Positions 48,111 through 59,400 of a DNA stretch of 64,000 nucleotides are shown here, piece by piece. This stretch comes from Nicotiana tabacum (lineage: Eukaryota > Streptophyta > Magnoliopsida > Solanales > Solanaceae). Both the position numbers and the translations under genes were made by a program. Within the stretch, counting starts at the first letter, position 1. Each line of letters begins with the position of its first letter. The DNA is taken from the NCBI RefSeq assembly GCF_000715075.1, contig NC_134080.1, positions 37,490,758 through 37,554,757 of the forward strand. The letters are read 5' to 3'. The notes under the pieces were generated by a model that worked only from the letters and a program-made list of their open reading frames with translations, was not told the DNA's origin and made no database searches.

Positions 48111-48162
48111 TTTTCAATTCTCTCTCAATAACAAATTTTGGTTGTGTCTTCATCTTCAATCT

Positions 48163-51100
48163 TCAGTGTTCAACAATGTTGATCAAATCCAAACAATGTT
48201 GAAACTTGACCGCAGTCACCACCTTTGTCAGCATATCAGCAGGATTCTCTGTAGTATGAATTTTCTTCACCGTGACTCCACCTTCTTCTATGATTTCGCG
48301 TACGAAATGATACCGAACATCAATGTGCTTCGTCCTTGCATGATAAACTTGGTTCTTCGCTAATTGAATAGCACTTTGACTATCACAAAAAATTGTGATA
48401 CCTTTTTGTTCAACACCAAGCTCCTTTAGCAATCCTTGAAGCCAAATTGCCTCTTTCACAGCATCTGTAATAGCCATGTATTCTGCCTCTGTTGTAGACA
48501 AAGCAACTGTTGACTGCAAAGTAGACTTCCAACTAACTGGTGCCTTTGCAAAAGTAAACACATAACCAGTAGTTGATCTTCGTTTGTCCATATCACCCGC
48601 AAAATCTGAGTCACAATATCCAACTACAGACTGATTGTCTTCCTGCTCAAAAACTAACCCGACATCTACAGTATTATGAATATACCGTAGAATCCACTTC
48701 ACAGCTTGCCAATGCTCCTTCCTGGATTGTGCATATATCTGCTAATAACTCCAACAGCTTGTGAAATGTCAGGCCTTGTGCAAACCATTGCATACATCAA
48801 GCTACCAACAACATTTGCGTATGGTACCTTTGACATATACTCTCGTTCAGCTTCATCCATTGGCGACATAGTAGTACTTAGCTTAAAATGGGAAGCAAGT
48901 GGAGTACTAACTGGCTTAGTCTTGTCATCTATGCCAAAACGTTGAAGTACTCTCTTCAAATATTCCTTTTGAGATAAACAGAGTTTCTTTGAACGTCTAT
49001 CTCTAATTATCTCCATGCCAAGAATTTTCTTTGCCTCACCCAAATCCTTCATCTCGAACTCCTTCTTCAGTTGAATCTTCAACTTATCAATTTCTTCCAA
49101 ATTCTTGAAAGCTATCAACATATCATCAACATATAGGAGAAGATATACAAAGGAACCATCTTTAAGCTTGTGCAAATACACACAATGATCGTATTTGCTT
49201 CTCTTGTACCCTTGCCGCAACATAAACTCGTCAAATCGCTTGTACCATTGTCTAGAAGATTGTTTCAATCCGTACAACGATTTTTCAAGTTTGCACACCA
49301 TATTTTCTTTTCCAGCAACTTTGAATCCTTCTGGCTGAGTCATGTAGATTTCCTCCTCCAAGTTTCCATGTAAAAACGCAGTTTTTACATCCATCTGAAC
49401 TAGTTCCAAATTCAATTGTGTTACCAAAGCCAACATAATTCTAATGGAGGAATGTTTTACAACTGGAGAAAACACTTCATTGTAATCAATTCCCTCCTTT
49501 TGAGCATATCCTTTGGCCACCAATCTTGCTTTGTAGCGAACATCTACTTGGTTAGGAAATCCTTCCTTCTTTGCAAATACCCATTTGCACCCAATTGCTT
49601 TCTTTCCCTTCGGGAGATTGGCCAATCTCCATGTATGATTCTGATGAAGGGACTGTATTTCATCATTCATGGCAATCCTCCACTTATCTTCTTCTGAACT
49701 TTGGACAGCGTCTTTATAAGTAGTAGGAACATCATCAGCTACAATTGAGGTTGCACAAGCAACCGTCTCTATGAGACGAACAGGTTTCGTTATTGTTCTT
49801 TTTGGCCTGCTGGTTGCTATTGATTCAAGTTGTTGTTGAGATTCCTGAGTTGGAATCTCCTCTACTGGCTCTCCTTCCAGAGGGTAATCTTCATTTGTTT
49901 CCTCCTCTGCTTCTTGTGTAGGAAAAATAAATTTTCCCTCAAACTCCACCTGCTTAGAAGCACCTTCATTTTGTTTGGTATCTTCTGTTACCTTATTTAC
50001 CATAGCAAATTCATCAAAGGTAACATCTCTGCTGAATATTACTTTCTTTGTCATAGGACACCATAAGCGATATCCTTTGACTCCAGAAGTAATTCCCATA
50101 AAAATAGCCTTCTTTGCCCTTGGATCCAATTTTGACTCTGTCACATGATAATATGCAGTTGAGCCAAACACGTGCAAAGAGTTATAATCTACAGCAGGTT
50201 TTCCGTACCATTTTTCAAATGGTGTTTTGCCATCAATAGCAGCAGATGGTAGACGATTAATGAGGTGGCATGCATATGTAATTGCCTCAGCCCAAAATTC
50301 TTTGCCCAAGCCAGCATTGGACAACATACACCGTACCTTCTCCAGCAAGGTCCGGTTCATACGTTCTGCCACTCCATTCTGTTGTGGTGTATGTCTAACA
50401 GTGAAGTGTCGGATGATGCCATCATTTTCACAGACCTTATTGAAATGATCATTTTTGTATTCACCTCCATTGTCTGTGCGAATACACTTGATCCTCTTGC
50501 CTGTTTGATTCTCCATCATCGTCTTCCATTTGAGAAAAATTCCCAACACTTCATCTTTGCTCTTCATTGTATACACCCATACTCTTCGGGAAAAATCATC
50601 AACAAAGGTTACAAAATAGTGTTTCCCACCTAATGAAGGTGTTTTGGAAGGACCCCAAACATCATAGTGTACATAATCCAAAATGCCTTTAGTATTATGG
50701 ATCGTTGTACCAAATTTAACCCTTGTCTGTTTCCCTTTAACACAATGCTCACAAAACTCCAAGTTGCAAGCCTTTACTCCTTTTAACAATCCTTGATCTG
50801 ATAGAGTTTTCAAGGATTTTCCTCCAGCATGTCCCAAGCGCATGTGCCATAGCTTGGTTGCTTCTGCCTCTTTGTCGTCACTGGATGTCACTGTCGCTGT
50901 CCCAATAACTGTACTGCCACAATAGCGGTACATATTATTATTCTTCCGATTAGCCTCCATTACCACTAGTGCACCGGAGCATACTCTCATCACTCCATTT
51001 TCTGCAATGATTTTGAACCCTTTTGATTCTAGGGCTCCCACAGAGATGAGATTCTTCTTCAAATCCGGTACATATCGAACATCTATCAATGTTCTGATCA

Positions 51101-52181
51101 TTCCATCATGGTTCCTTAATCGTATTGAACCAATGCCATATGAGGTAAGAAGGCTGTTATCCGCTGTGTGGATGACTCCATATTCTCCTTCTTGAAATTC
51201 CATGAACCAGTCCCTGTTGGGACACATATGATAGCTACAAGCCGAGTCCATCAACCATATGTCTGATGATGTTGATGACTCTGTTGTAACTAATGAGAAG
51301 TCTGAATCATCACAATCAGCTACATTTGAATCCATAATAGCCTTTCCATTGTTATGTTTGGCCTTATTCTTCAACTTCGGACAGTCTTTCTTCCAGTGCC
51401 CTTTTTCTCGACAAAAGGCACATTCATCTTTACTGGGTCTGGATCTTGACTTGGATCTTCCCTTCTTTGTCCTCGTTTGATTTTGAGGACGACCCCTCAC
51501 AAACAGTGCTTCTCCTTCTCCGCCCTTCTGTTTTTCTCACTTTCTTTGTTCATAGTTGTACAAAGCTGAACAAACTTCTCTGAGAGAAATTTCGTCATTT
51601 CCATGGAGTAGAGTAGTTTCAAGGTGCTCGTACTCATCAGGAAGTGACGCCAACAACATTAAGGCCAAGTCACCATCATCATAAGTTGTATCCATATTTT
51701 GCAAATCTGTGACCAACTTATTGAAACTGGTGATATGTTCATTCATCGTGGTACTAGGAACATAGGTGAAGTGAAACAGTCTCTTCTTCATGTACAATTT
51801 ATTTTGACTGTTTTTCTTCAAAAATTTATCCTCCAGTGCTTTCCATAATTTACTTGCAGAAGTTTCCTTTGTGTATGGATATTTCTGCTCTCTAGCAAGG
51901 TAGGATAGAATGGTACCGCAAGCAACACGGTTGATAATTCTCCAATCTTCTTCTCCAATAACATCTGGTTTCTTTTCTTCAATGGCCAGATCTAGCCCTT
52001 GTTGAAAAAGGACATCTAGAACCTCGCCTTGCCACATCCCAAAATGTCCGGACCCGTCAAAAATTTCTACCGCAAATTTCGCATTTGACACAATTCTTGT
52101 CATAAGCGAAGATGCCAATGATGACGTATTGTTGACACTTGATGTATATTCTTCTTGTTTATTGTCCCCCATATTTGACAC
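48163..52181 (-). pseudogene. Rider-like copia gag-pol polyprotein, two lesions
   Basis: Starts at 52181 (MSNMGDNKQEEYTSSV). Gag runs to about 51540 and includes a capsid-like UBN2-type region. A single TGA at 51539-51541 interrupts it; the same frame then continues for 933 codons (51500-48699). Zinc knuckle CAFCREKGHWKKDC, protease WLMDSACSYHMC, pre-integrase LWHMRLGHAG, integrase (FVTFVDDFSRRVW, IRTDNGGEYKND, HTPQQNGVAERMN) and reverse transcriptase ([11 protein letters not shown]) are all in order. A 1-base frameshift near 48710 shifts into 48702-48163, which holds RNase H (GYCDSDFAGD, STTEAEYMAI). All catalytic acidic residues look intact. Confidence 0.94.
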
Positions 52182-52221
52182 AAATATTATTTAATAGCTG
52201 ACAACACAAATCAAGATTATT

Positions 52222-52380
52222 TCCTTTCTGATGTAGAAGATCAGACTAAGCTGCAACTACAGAGCATACTCAGACAGAACCTTGACTCAGTTACCAAGAT
52301 AAATCTTTTCTGATGTGGAAGATCAGACTATGCTGCAACCACAGAGCATACTTAGACAGTACCTTGGCTCTGATACCAAT
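52222..52380 (-). repeat. Duplicated leader including the primer-binding site
   Basis: Two ~80-bp units (about 52222-52299 and 52304-52380) share TTTCTGATGT(A/G)GAAGATC, AGACTA(A/T)GCTGCAAC and CAGAGCATACT(C/T)AGACAG. The right unit ends in the exact primer-binding site (GCTCTGATACCA on +, 52367-52378). The left unit ends in a decayed version. Confidence 0.8.
52367..52378 (-). other. Primer-binding site (initiator Met tRNA)
   Basis: TGGTATCAGAGC on the minus strand, 2 bp inside the right LTR. Confidence 0.92.
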
Positions 52381-52762
52381 TGTTGCGGAAGCCAAATGTA
52401 TAGAGTGTGAATAAGTCACAACTACTATACCAAAAATTATGACAGCCACCAAATAATAAATAAGACAATAAAGCAACAATAAAGGGAAACACCAGAATTT
52501 ACGAGGTTCGGCTAATTTTGCCTACTCCTCGGACACAACCAATATTTTATTTCACTCCAAAAATACAAGTGAAATAATACTAAAGAGAGAAAATACAAAT
52601 GCCTTAAACAGATGAGAAGGCAAATGAGAGGTGTGTTTCAATCCTAAACATTAGGCCTTCTTTTATAGGGGAAAAATCCCCCCCAAACTTAACTCCCAAC
52701 CAATGTGGGACTTTGGCATTTTGCCAAACTTCAACAAATCTCCACCTTGGCAAAATTCCACA
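52381..52762 (-). repeat. Right (5') LTR of the Rider-like element
   Basis: 382 bp, colinear with the left LTR; the few differences include a small indel near 52470. Confidence 0.9.
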
Positions 52763-53835
52763 TATATATAAACGTTCAATGTAACTATATATAAAGCGCA
52801 ACAATGTAATTAACTAGTATCAATATCCACTTATTTTGGACAGAGTAACGATTCTAATTGCAGTTCTCTCCTAATTCTAGCAGTAAGGTCTGTTTATGTA
52901 GTGATGTGTGTTCAAGGAGCTGAGAGCAAGTTTGGTGCTCTTGCAAACAAAGTAGTGACTAGGAAAGTTGATTGCTGCAAAACAATTTTTCAATAGCCAT
53001 CCAGTCTCGTAACATGTGCCTAGGAGATTTTCTCGATTTATAAAATGGATGGAATTACTATGGTGGCCATTACTTGTTCTCGTGAAGAGGAGAAATTTGT
53101 CCAATAGTGATAAAAGGTGTCTGACCTAATAGTATGCAATCTGCCCAACGCGACCAAAATACTCCTCGGGCGAAAAACTGAGCAATAATCCAACTCTTTG
53201 AGTGCCTGTTACTTTAATTTACCTTTCCATTCTTTTCTATGTTGAACTGTCAGGTATTTGAGTTTACTAGCCTATAGAAAATACACAAAACATTTGTCCA
53301 AATGAAGAGGAAATAACATTTTCAAGAACTAAACAGTTGAGGCTGAAACTGGCTCGATCGAAAGGATAAAAATTTGACAGAGGTGGTTGATTTTCACTTT
53401 TCAGGCTCTCGGCCATTAAATTATGAATTTTGGCATGGATAAAAGAAAGTTACATTGTTCTTCACATTAAATTATTTGAGTAGTAAGTGAAAAAGCAGTA
53501 ATTTGAAATCACCTGACTTATTTATCGGTCTTTATCTTTCTGTTTTAGATCATACATTTTTTATGATTAATCAGATGGTCTTTTTGGCTTCTCATTTTTT
53601 CCTTAGAATTTAGATATGCTGGTGAGTCTCGAGTGCCCTTCTCAAAGAAAAAGGAAAAACAGAAATACCAAATAAATTAAGTACACAAACTTAAAAAAGA
53701 TAAACTTTCCAAACGGTTGATGTTGCTTTTATTTAATATTTCTTCATATTTTATAAAAGAATATTCATTATCCCTCTTAATCTAAGCTACCTTTTGTGTG
53801 TACTAAATAAGTTAGGATAAACTTTATTTTTTTTT
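52763..53835. other. AT-rich intergenic DNA
   Basis: No gene, splice structure or transposon recognised. Confidence 0.45.
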
Positions 53836-54870
53836 ATGGAAAAGGGTGAGATATATCCTCTATTTTCATTTATTGTTTAATCTTGTCCCCCGGGTCATTT
53901 GTCCCTACTTTAACTGCCAAAACACGTGGCAGCATTTAATCAAAAGATCCAACCCACAAAATTGAAAAACCCATACCCAACTAAAACCCATGACCAGTCG
54001 TACCCATTCTCCTCTTAAAACACCCCTCGTCTTCCTCTCAAAAGATCCAACAGTTCAAAAAGGATAATCAAGAAAATCAACATACTTTTGGTTGTCCAGG
54101 CAGATCATTATCAAAACATGTAGCTATATGAAATTGTAATAATGTGTGCCGCTGCCCAAATCGAATCAGAACACCTACAGTTGTTGTTTCCTTTCAAATG
54201 GTTTTGGCATCTGCTCGGGTTATTCTCCTTTTCTTTTGAAGCTTATTCAGCAACCATTTCCATGCCATCTATTGAAATTTTTGGCTGCTGCACACCACAG
54301 CCACCTCTATGCTTCAACCCACAAATTTAATGGTTTACCCACTTATAACTCCATTAATAGTGATAAACATATGCTCTGTAATTCAACTCATTACAGCTCC
54401 TTCTTCACCCCTTCATTGCCGCCATGGATTCTCGTTCTGGAGGAAAAATTGTTAAGAATTGGTGAAAGAGATACGTCGTTGGTCCTTACGACACCACTGT
54501 CGCCGAAACAACAGGCGTTTCTCGACAGCCCTAGTTGTCTCACCGGCCATATTTTTCCAACGTCGCGTACATTCTTTCTGGCGCTGCTAAGACTCTGAAT
54601 GATTTTTAGTTCCGACTCGTCTGCTTCTCCTCCTCCGATACCGACTCCATGTTTGGTACTCCATGAAATTGATGAAAATGAAGAGGAGAAGTATGTGGAT
54701 GCTTGTGATTAAGAAGAGAAAAAGGGGAATAGCGTTGGGCGGGTCATGGGTAACGAGTCGGGTTGGATTCAATCTCTCACGTGTCTTGGCCGTTAAATTA
54801 GGGACAAATATAAAACTTTGAAAGGAAAGTATAACGGGACAAAGTAGAGGGATATATTTGGCCCTTTTCC
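53836..54870. mobile_element. Mutator-like non-autonomous element
   Basis: Terminal inverted repeats: GGAAAAGGGTGAGATATATCC at the left end pairs with a right end reading GTAGAGGGATATATTTGGCCC then TTTTCC. T-rich stretches of about eight bases flank both ends and could be the target duplication. Such AAAAGGG...ATATA termini belong to a common Solanaceae MULE-type family. No transposase. The interior (about 54130-54700) is less AT-rich than the flanks and holds short frames of unknown origin, so captured DNA is possible. Confidence 0.6.
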
Positions 54871-55019
54871 GTTTTTTTAATCCAAAATTATTATAAGGAC
54901 TTGAGGAAATGGCATTAGAAAAGGGCATCTTCGTCATTATAGTATTTTATCCCGAAATTATTATTCCACGAGAATAATACCAAAATTGTGGTATAAATTG
55001 AGCAATCCCGAATTCAAAA

Positions 55020-55195
55020 AGGGATTTTACACAAATAGCCAGCTATATTAATTATTTACTTTTCTAGCCATTTACATAATTTTTAGGTTATTTCATACAC
55101 AAATTTACATGTATAATACATAAATTATGCATAATTATACCTTCACGGGCTATTTTTAGTTTAAGCGATTACGTGGACGGCTATTTAAATTAATT
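55020..55195. mobile_element. Possible small MITE
   Basis: TTACACAAATAGCC at the left and GGCTATTTAAATTAA at the right are imperfect inverted repeats about 170 bp apart; AT-rich in between. No clear target duplication. Confidence 0.35.
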
Positions 55196-55532
55196 CTTCA
55201 ATTTAAATTCAACCAAACGCAAAATAAAATAATCACATATCTAATCCCTGGACTATTATTCCTTATCCCATCAACAAAACCTCCAAGAGAACGAGAACCT
55301 CTTTCAAATATTCTAATTGAATATACAAATACAATGCTTTCTTTTGTTTGAGAGAAAAAAATTATCATGAAATGACTTAAATGGAGAATAATTCACAAAG
55401 GGATAGGTATTGCAGTATCTTTCTTGTGGAGAAAGTACAGCTCGGAGAATCAAATCTTTGTAACGTGAGATGATAACAATACCAAAAAAAAAATACTACA
55501 TTATCTATTATCTAGTTTTCTTTTTCTTCTTC

Positions 55533-55565
55533 TTTTTTTTTTTTTTTTGTGGGGGGGGGGGGGGG
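55533..55565. repeat. T16 and G15 homopolymer runs
   Basis: T16 (55533-55548), GT, then G15 (55551-55565), followed by a GA-rich stretch. Run lengths may be inexact in the assembly. Confidence 0.9.
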
Positions 55566-56442
55566 AGAGAGGAAAAGTGTGAAATCAGACTGATAACATA
55601 GTTGGCTTTAGTGTCAAACAATGGAGTATTCTTTTATAACAGGCATGATTCTGCAATTAAGCATAAGACAATAAATAAAGTAAAATCTGCAGTCATCTCA
55701 GCGCCTCGAAGCCAAGAGTAACAAGTTTGAGATTTAAAAGAAAAAAAGAAAAAATAATACCATAGGCATAGATTAATCTTTTGACAAAAAAATTATATCG
55801 AACCCCTTTAAACTAACTCTGCTCTTGTGACTAGACGTAGTTGCATTTTTATAGTCCATATAGTTAGCTTGAGCTTTTTGCTTACCTATGGCTCATCAAA
55901 TGGTATTGTCAAAGTTGGTCAAAACCATTACCATATCGTTGAAGAAGAAACCAAACTCCCACAATAATATTCTACCCTCTAGAATAGAAGGGAAAAGCTC
56001 GTCACTTGGCTCATTTTGTCTAGCTCCGAGATACGTCAACATAGCTAACTAGCTCCAAAAGACGTCAACATAGCTAACTAGAAACTTCACCTGTTGCAAC
56101 TTCAAACTGCATCCCATAAATACAGTAACGCTTATGATACCTTAGTGATCTAGGCCACGACGACCGAAGCTAAACTGCTAACCAGAAACGAGAAACTAAT
56201 AATGTAACTTCAATCTACTACTACAGTGAAATTGAGAGAAAAACTACCCTCGGGATACTCACAGACCAAAAGAATTACAAAGCTACTACAATATTTGCAA
56301 AGCCATGATCCTGAACTGTCATCACAGAACAATTAACATGAAAGGCATGCATACTCTCCCTTCAATGAGCTGTGCAACAAGTCCCCCAAGACCAACCATA
56401 CGGCAAGACCGAATAGCTCCCCTAAAGACGCATCACATATAT

Positions 56443-59400
56443 TCACCGTTTCCCTCTGCCTCGCTTTTTTCCACTTTTTGTCTCACTTACTTGTTCCTTT
56501 GATGCAACAGATAATTTATCCTTTGTGCTTTCAGGTGTTTTCACTGGATCAGTTAACTTTTCTTTTCGGTCCGATGTTTCTTTCACCTTTGAGGAACTTG
56601 ACTTTGCCTTGCCCGTGCCATTGGCATTAGGCTTGCTGCCACTTTGAGGAGTTTTACCTTTGGACTTGGTGGCAGTCTTTGATGAGGATTCTTGCTCAGA
56701 CTTGGATTTAGGTGTACTACTACCAATATTAGATTTGCCAGATACCTTTTCAGCGTCGTCAACAGATTTACCAGTGCTCTTTCGAGGTTGGGCCTTCGAT
56801 TTACTGCCAGGCTCATCATCCTCATTTCTCCCATCAGATTTACCTTCACTCCTGGATTTAAGTCCAGATTTTGTGGACTTGCCTTTGAGATTACTGTAAG
56901 AAACAGATCAAAAACTGAAATCATTAGCTTCAATACCTATCAATTTCATAAAATTTAAAAAAATGGATGAGATATAAAAGATAACCTATTAGGTGAAGCC
57001 TCCACTTTGGCATGCTTCGCTGATGATTCAGCAATTGTTCTACCTTTTTTCTTTTGCCTGGCATATGAAAGCACAGGAGTCAACAGAATTCAATGAAGCC
57101 ACTTCAGGAAATGGAATTACAACTCCTTTAACTCTACTTAAGTTCAAATAATTAGATTCAGTAACAATAAATCACGCCATACCTTAAATGGCTGAGAAGA
57201 AAAGGTTAATCACACAATCACTTAAAAGATAGCCTCGATTTCTTTAAAGAGGTAACACTAGATCCTCCTTACAATGTTAATTTCCACATCCCATCACTTC
57301 ATACAATAACTTTGTGGCTTAAATCAAGAAAAACATAATAAGACAATAAAAGACATCTAAATAGTTATGGACAATTTAAACATAGCCCGCTCCACTTGGG
57401 TCTCAAACTAAGAGAAACTTCTCTTATACTGCAACCACCGAAACAGAAGACCACATAAAATGGTTATTTATACACACAATCCAGCCATAGCACCTGGCTT
57501 TGCTCATAGACTAACAGAAGTGACATGTTACAAATAATCAAAGTCACATGCCATCACAGGTTTATATAGTTGTGCTGTGGAAGCAGCACAATGCAATAGC
57601 CCTCAAAATCCAGCAATTCAACCAACGAAAATTATGGGAAATCAGAGCAGGAAGTCAGGCTTTTTCAGTCCGTCCAATGAAAACAAATTCGTTCAATGAT
57701 GGTGTGTGCGCCATGAAGTAACAGGCAGAGAAGGAGAAAAATAATAAAATAGTGGGGCATCATCTATCAGGAAAAAATCATAGGAAAAAGCACCACGAGG
57801 ATGAGGAACATAATATTTTACTAATGAGTATTTTATATTAAAAAAAAGCCATCCGGCAAAAGTTAAAGTTGAAAAGTATAACGCATACAATAAAACCTAT
57901 TGACTTCTTTTACTTGTGATTAGCCGTGGATTTCAATCTTGTGAGACTTGCCTTGCAATGTACGTAGTCAAGATGGTGACCTTCAGGGAATGTTCAACTT
58001 TTGGCACTTCATTAATGATATTAACTTAATGTGACTGGCACTCAAATTACATCCAGCAATAAACTCAGTGCATCACATCTTTCTAAGAAAAATAAAAAAA
58101 AATTAGTGCATCACATATTGACAGATTCCAATTTTTACTGAATGGGAAGAGCGATTTCTAGACACACCACGGTAATCTACACCTACACATATCACAGATT
58201 AAAACAAGAGGGCTTTAAAGAATTTGTCAGACAATGGCGGGACAATTTCAAGATTAGAAAGACCAGATTACAAATTGGCAAGCAATTTGAAAGTACTGAG
58301 GAACATTTTAAGAAGCAAAATAGGAGAATACTTGGGGTCTTGGAAAACCAGAAAATAATATTGTCAAAGTTCTTCAAGAATTATATGAGCTAGAGAAAGA
58401 AGAGATAATGTACCAAAAACAGGAGCTACAAAGTGAGGATTCAAGGAACACAGGAAATAAGCTGGAGATGGAAGTCGACAGTGAGATGGTTGAAAGATGG
58501 AAATGACAGTAGATCTTTTTCATAAAATTGTCTATGCTCATAGGAGATATAATTTATCCAGTAATTACATATGAACGAGAATATCTGGAGATGAAGAAAT
58601 TAAGGAAAGAGTAATTACAATTTTATAAGTGATGGTTAACTGATACAAAAAGTTGCAACTGACATTGGATGAAATTTCATTTCAGAACATTAACTTGTGT
58701 TAAAAAGATATCTTGCGAAGACTTTCTGAAAAGGAGATCACTGAAAAGCTATGAAGATAAAGTACCAAAACCTGATGGATTTGGGATGGCTTATGAAGGA
58801 AAAAAGGTACAGGAACCTGATGGATTTTACAATGGGAATCTTTCACTATACCTTGGAAATTGTCCATGATGATGTGAACAGAATGCTTAGAGCACTTTTA
58901 TCACACACGATCTTCCTTATTCTGTCTTCCTAAAGAGAATGGAGAAAAGGATATAAATGAATTCACATTGCTGGTCCCAAGCCCAAATAAAGGAGGAGGG
59001 AGATTAAGCACCCAAGGGTGTGGCCAAGTGGTCAATGATGTAGGTTGAGAGCCATGAGGCATCATGTTCAAATCTCAACGGAGGCAAAAACATTACGTGA
59101 TTTCTTCCAAGCCTGGTGGACAAAGTCACCCAGTACCTGCTACAGGTACTGTATGGAATTAGCCGACGTATGCGCAAGTTGAACTGGATACCACGGTTAT
59201 CAAAAAAAATAATAAAGGAGAAGCATTAAGGTAGACTGGCAGCCAGCGTAAAACTTGTCAATTCATAATCCTCATACATCGCACCTATGTGACTGTGAAG
59301 GAGTATAAGCAATTGTTCCTACATCATGCCCGAATGTGGGTATGAAAGGGTTCCCACTTCATGGACAGGTATGAGTACAAAAGCTACTTTCGCCTCATCA

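Larger units (their letters stand above)
47732..52762 (-). mobile_element. Rider-like copia retrotransposon, nearly intact
   Basis: About 5.0 kb, with ~380-bp LTRs at 47732-48110 and 52381-52762 (TGTTGCGG...TTCCACA) that differ by a few bases. An initiator-tRNA primer-binding site lies inside the right LTR, a purine-rich GAGAGAATTGAAAA abuts the left LTR on the minus strand, and one long gag-pol frame fills the interior. Size and LTR length fit the Rider family. TATAT occurs at 47721-47725 and 52763-52767 and may be the target duplication, with 6 extra bases on the left, but the area is AT-rich. Confidence 0.92.
54871..56442. other. Intergenic DNA between the Mutator-like element and the PDS5-like gene
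   Basis: AT-rich, no gene. The right-hand ~200 bp probably include the 3' UTR of the PDS5-like gene. Confidence 0.5.

Noticed and set aside
54142..54598. A 150-codon frame in the Mutator-like element
   Set aside because: No recognised domain, no splice or promoter context; kept only as possible captured DNA.
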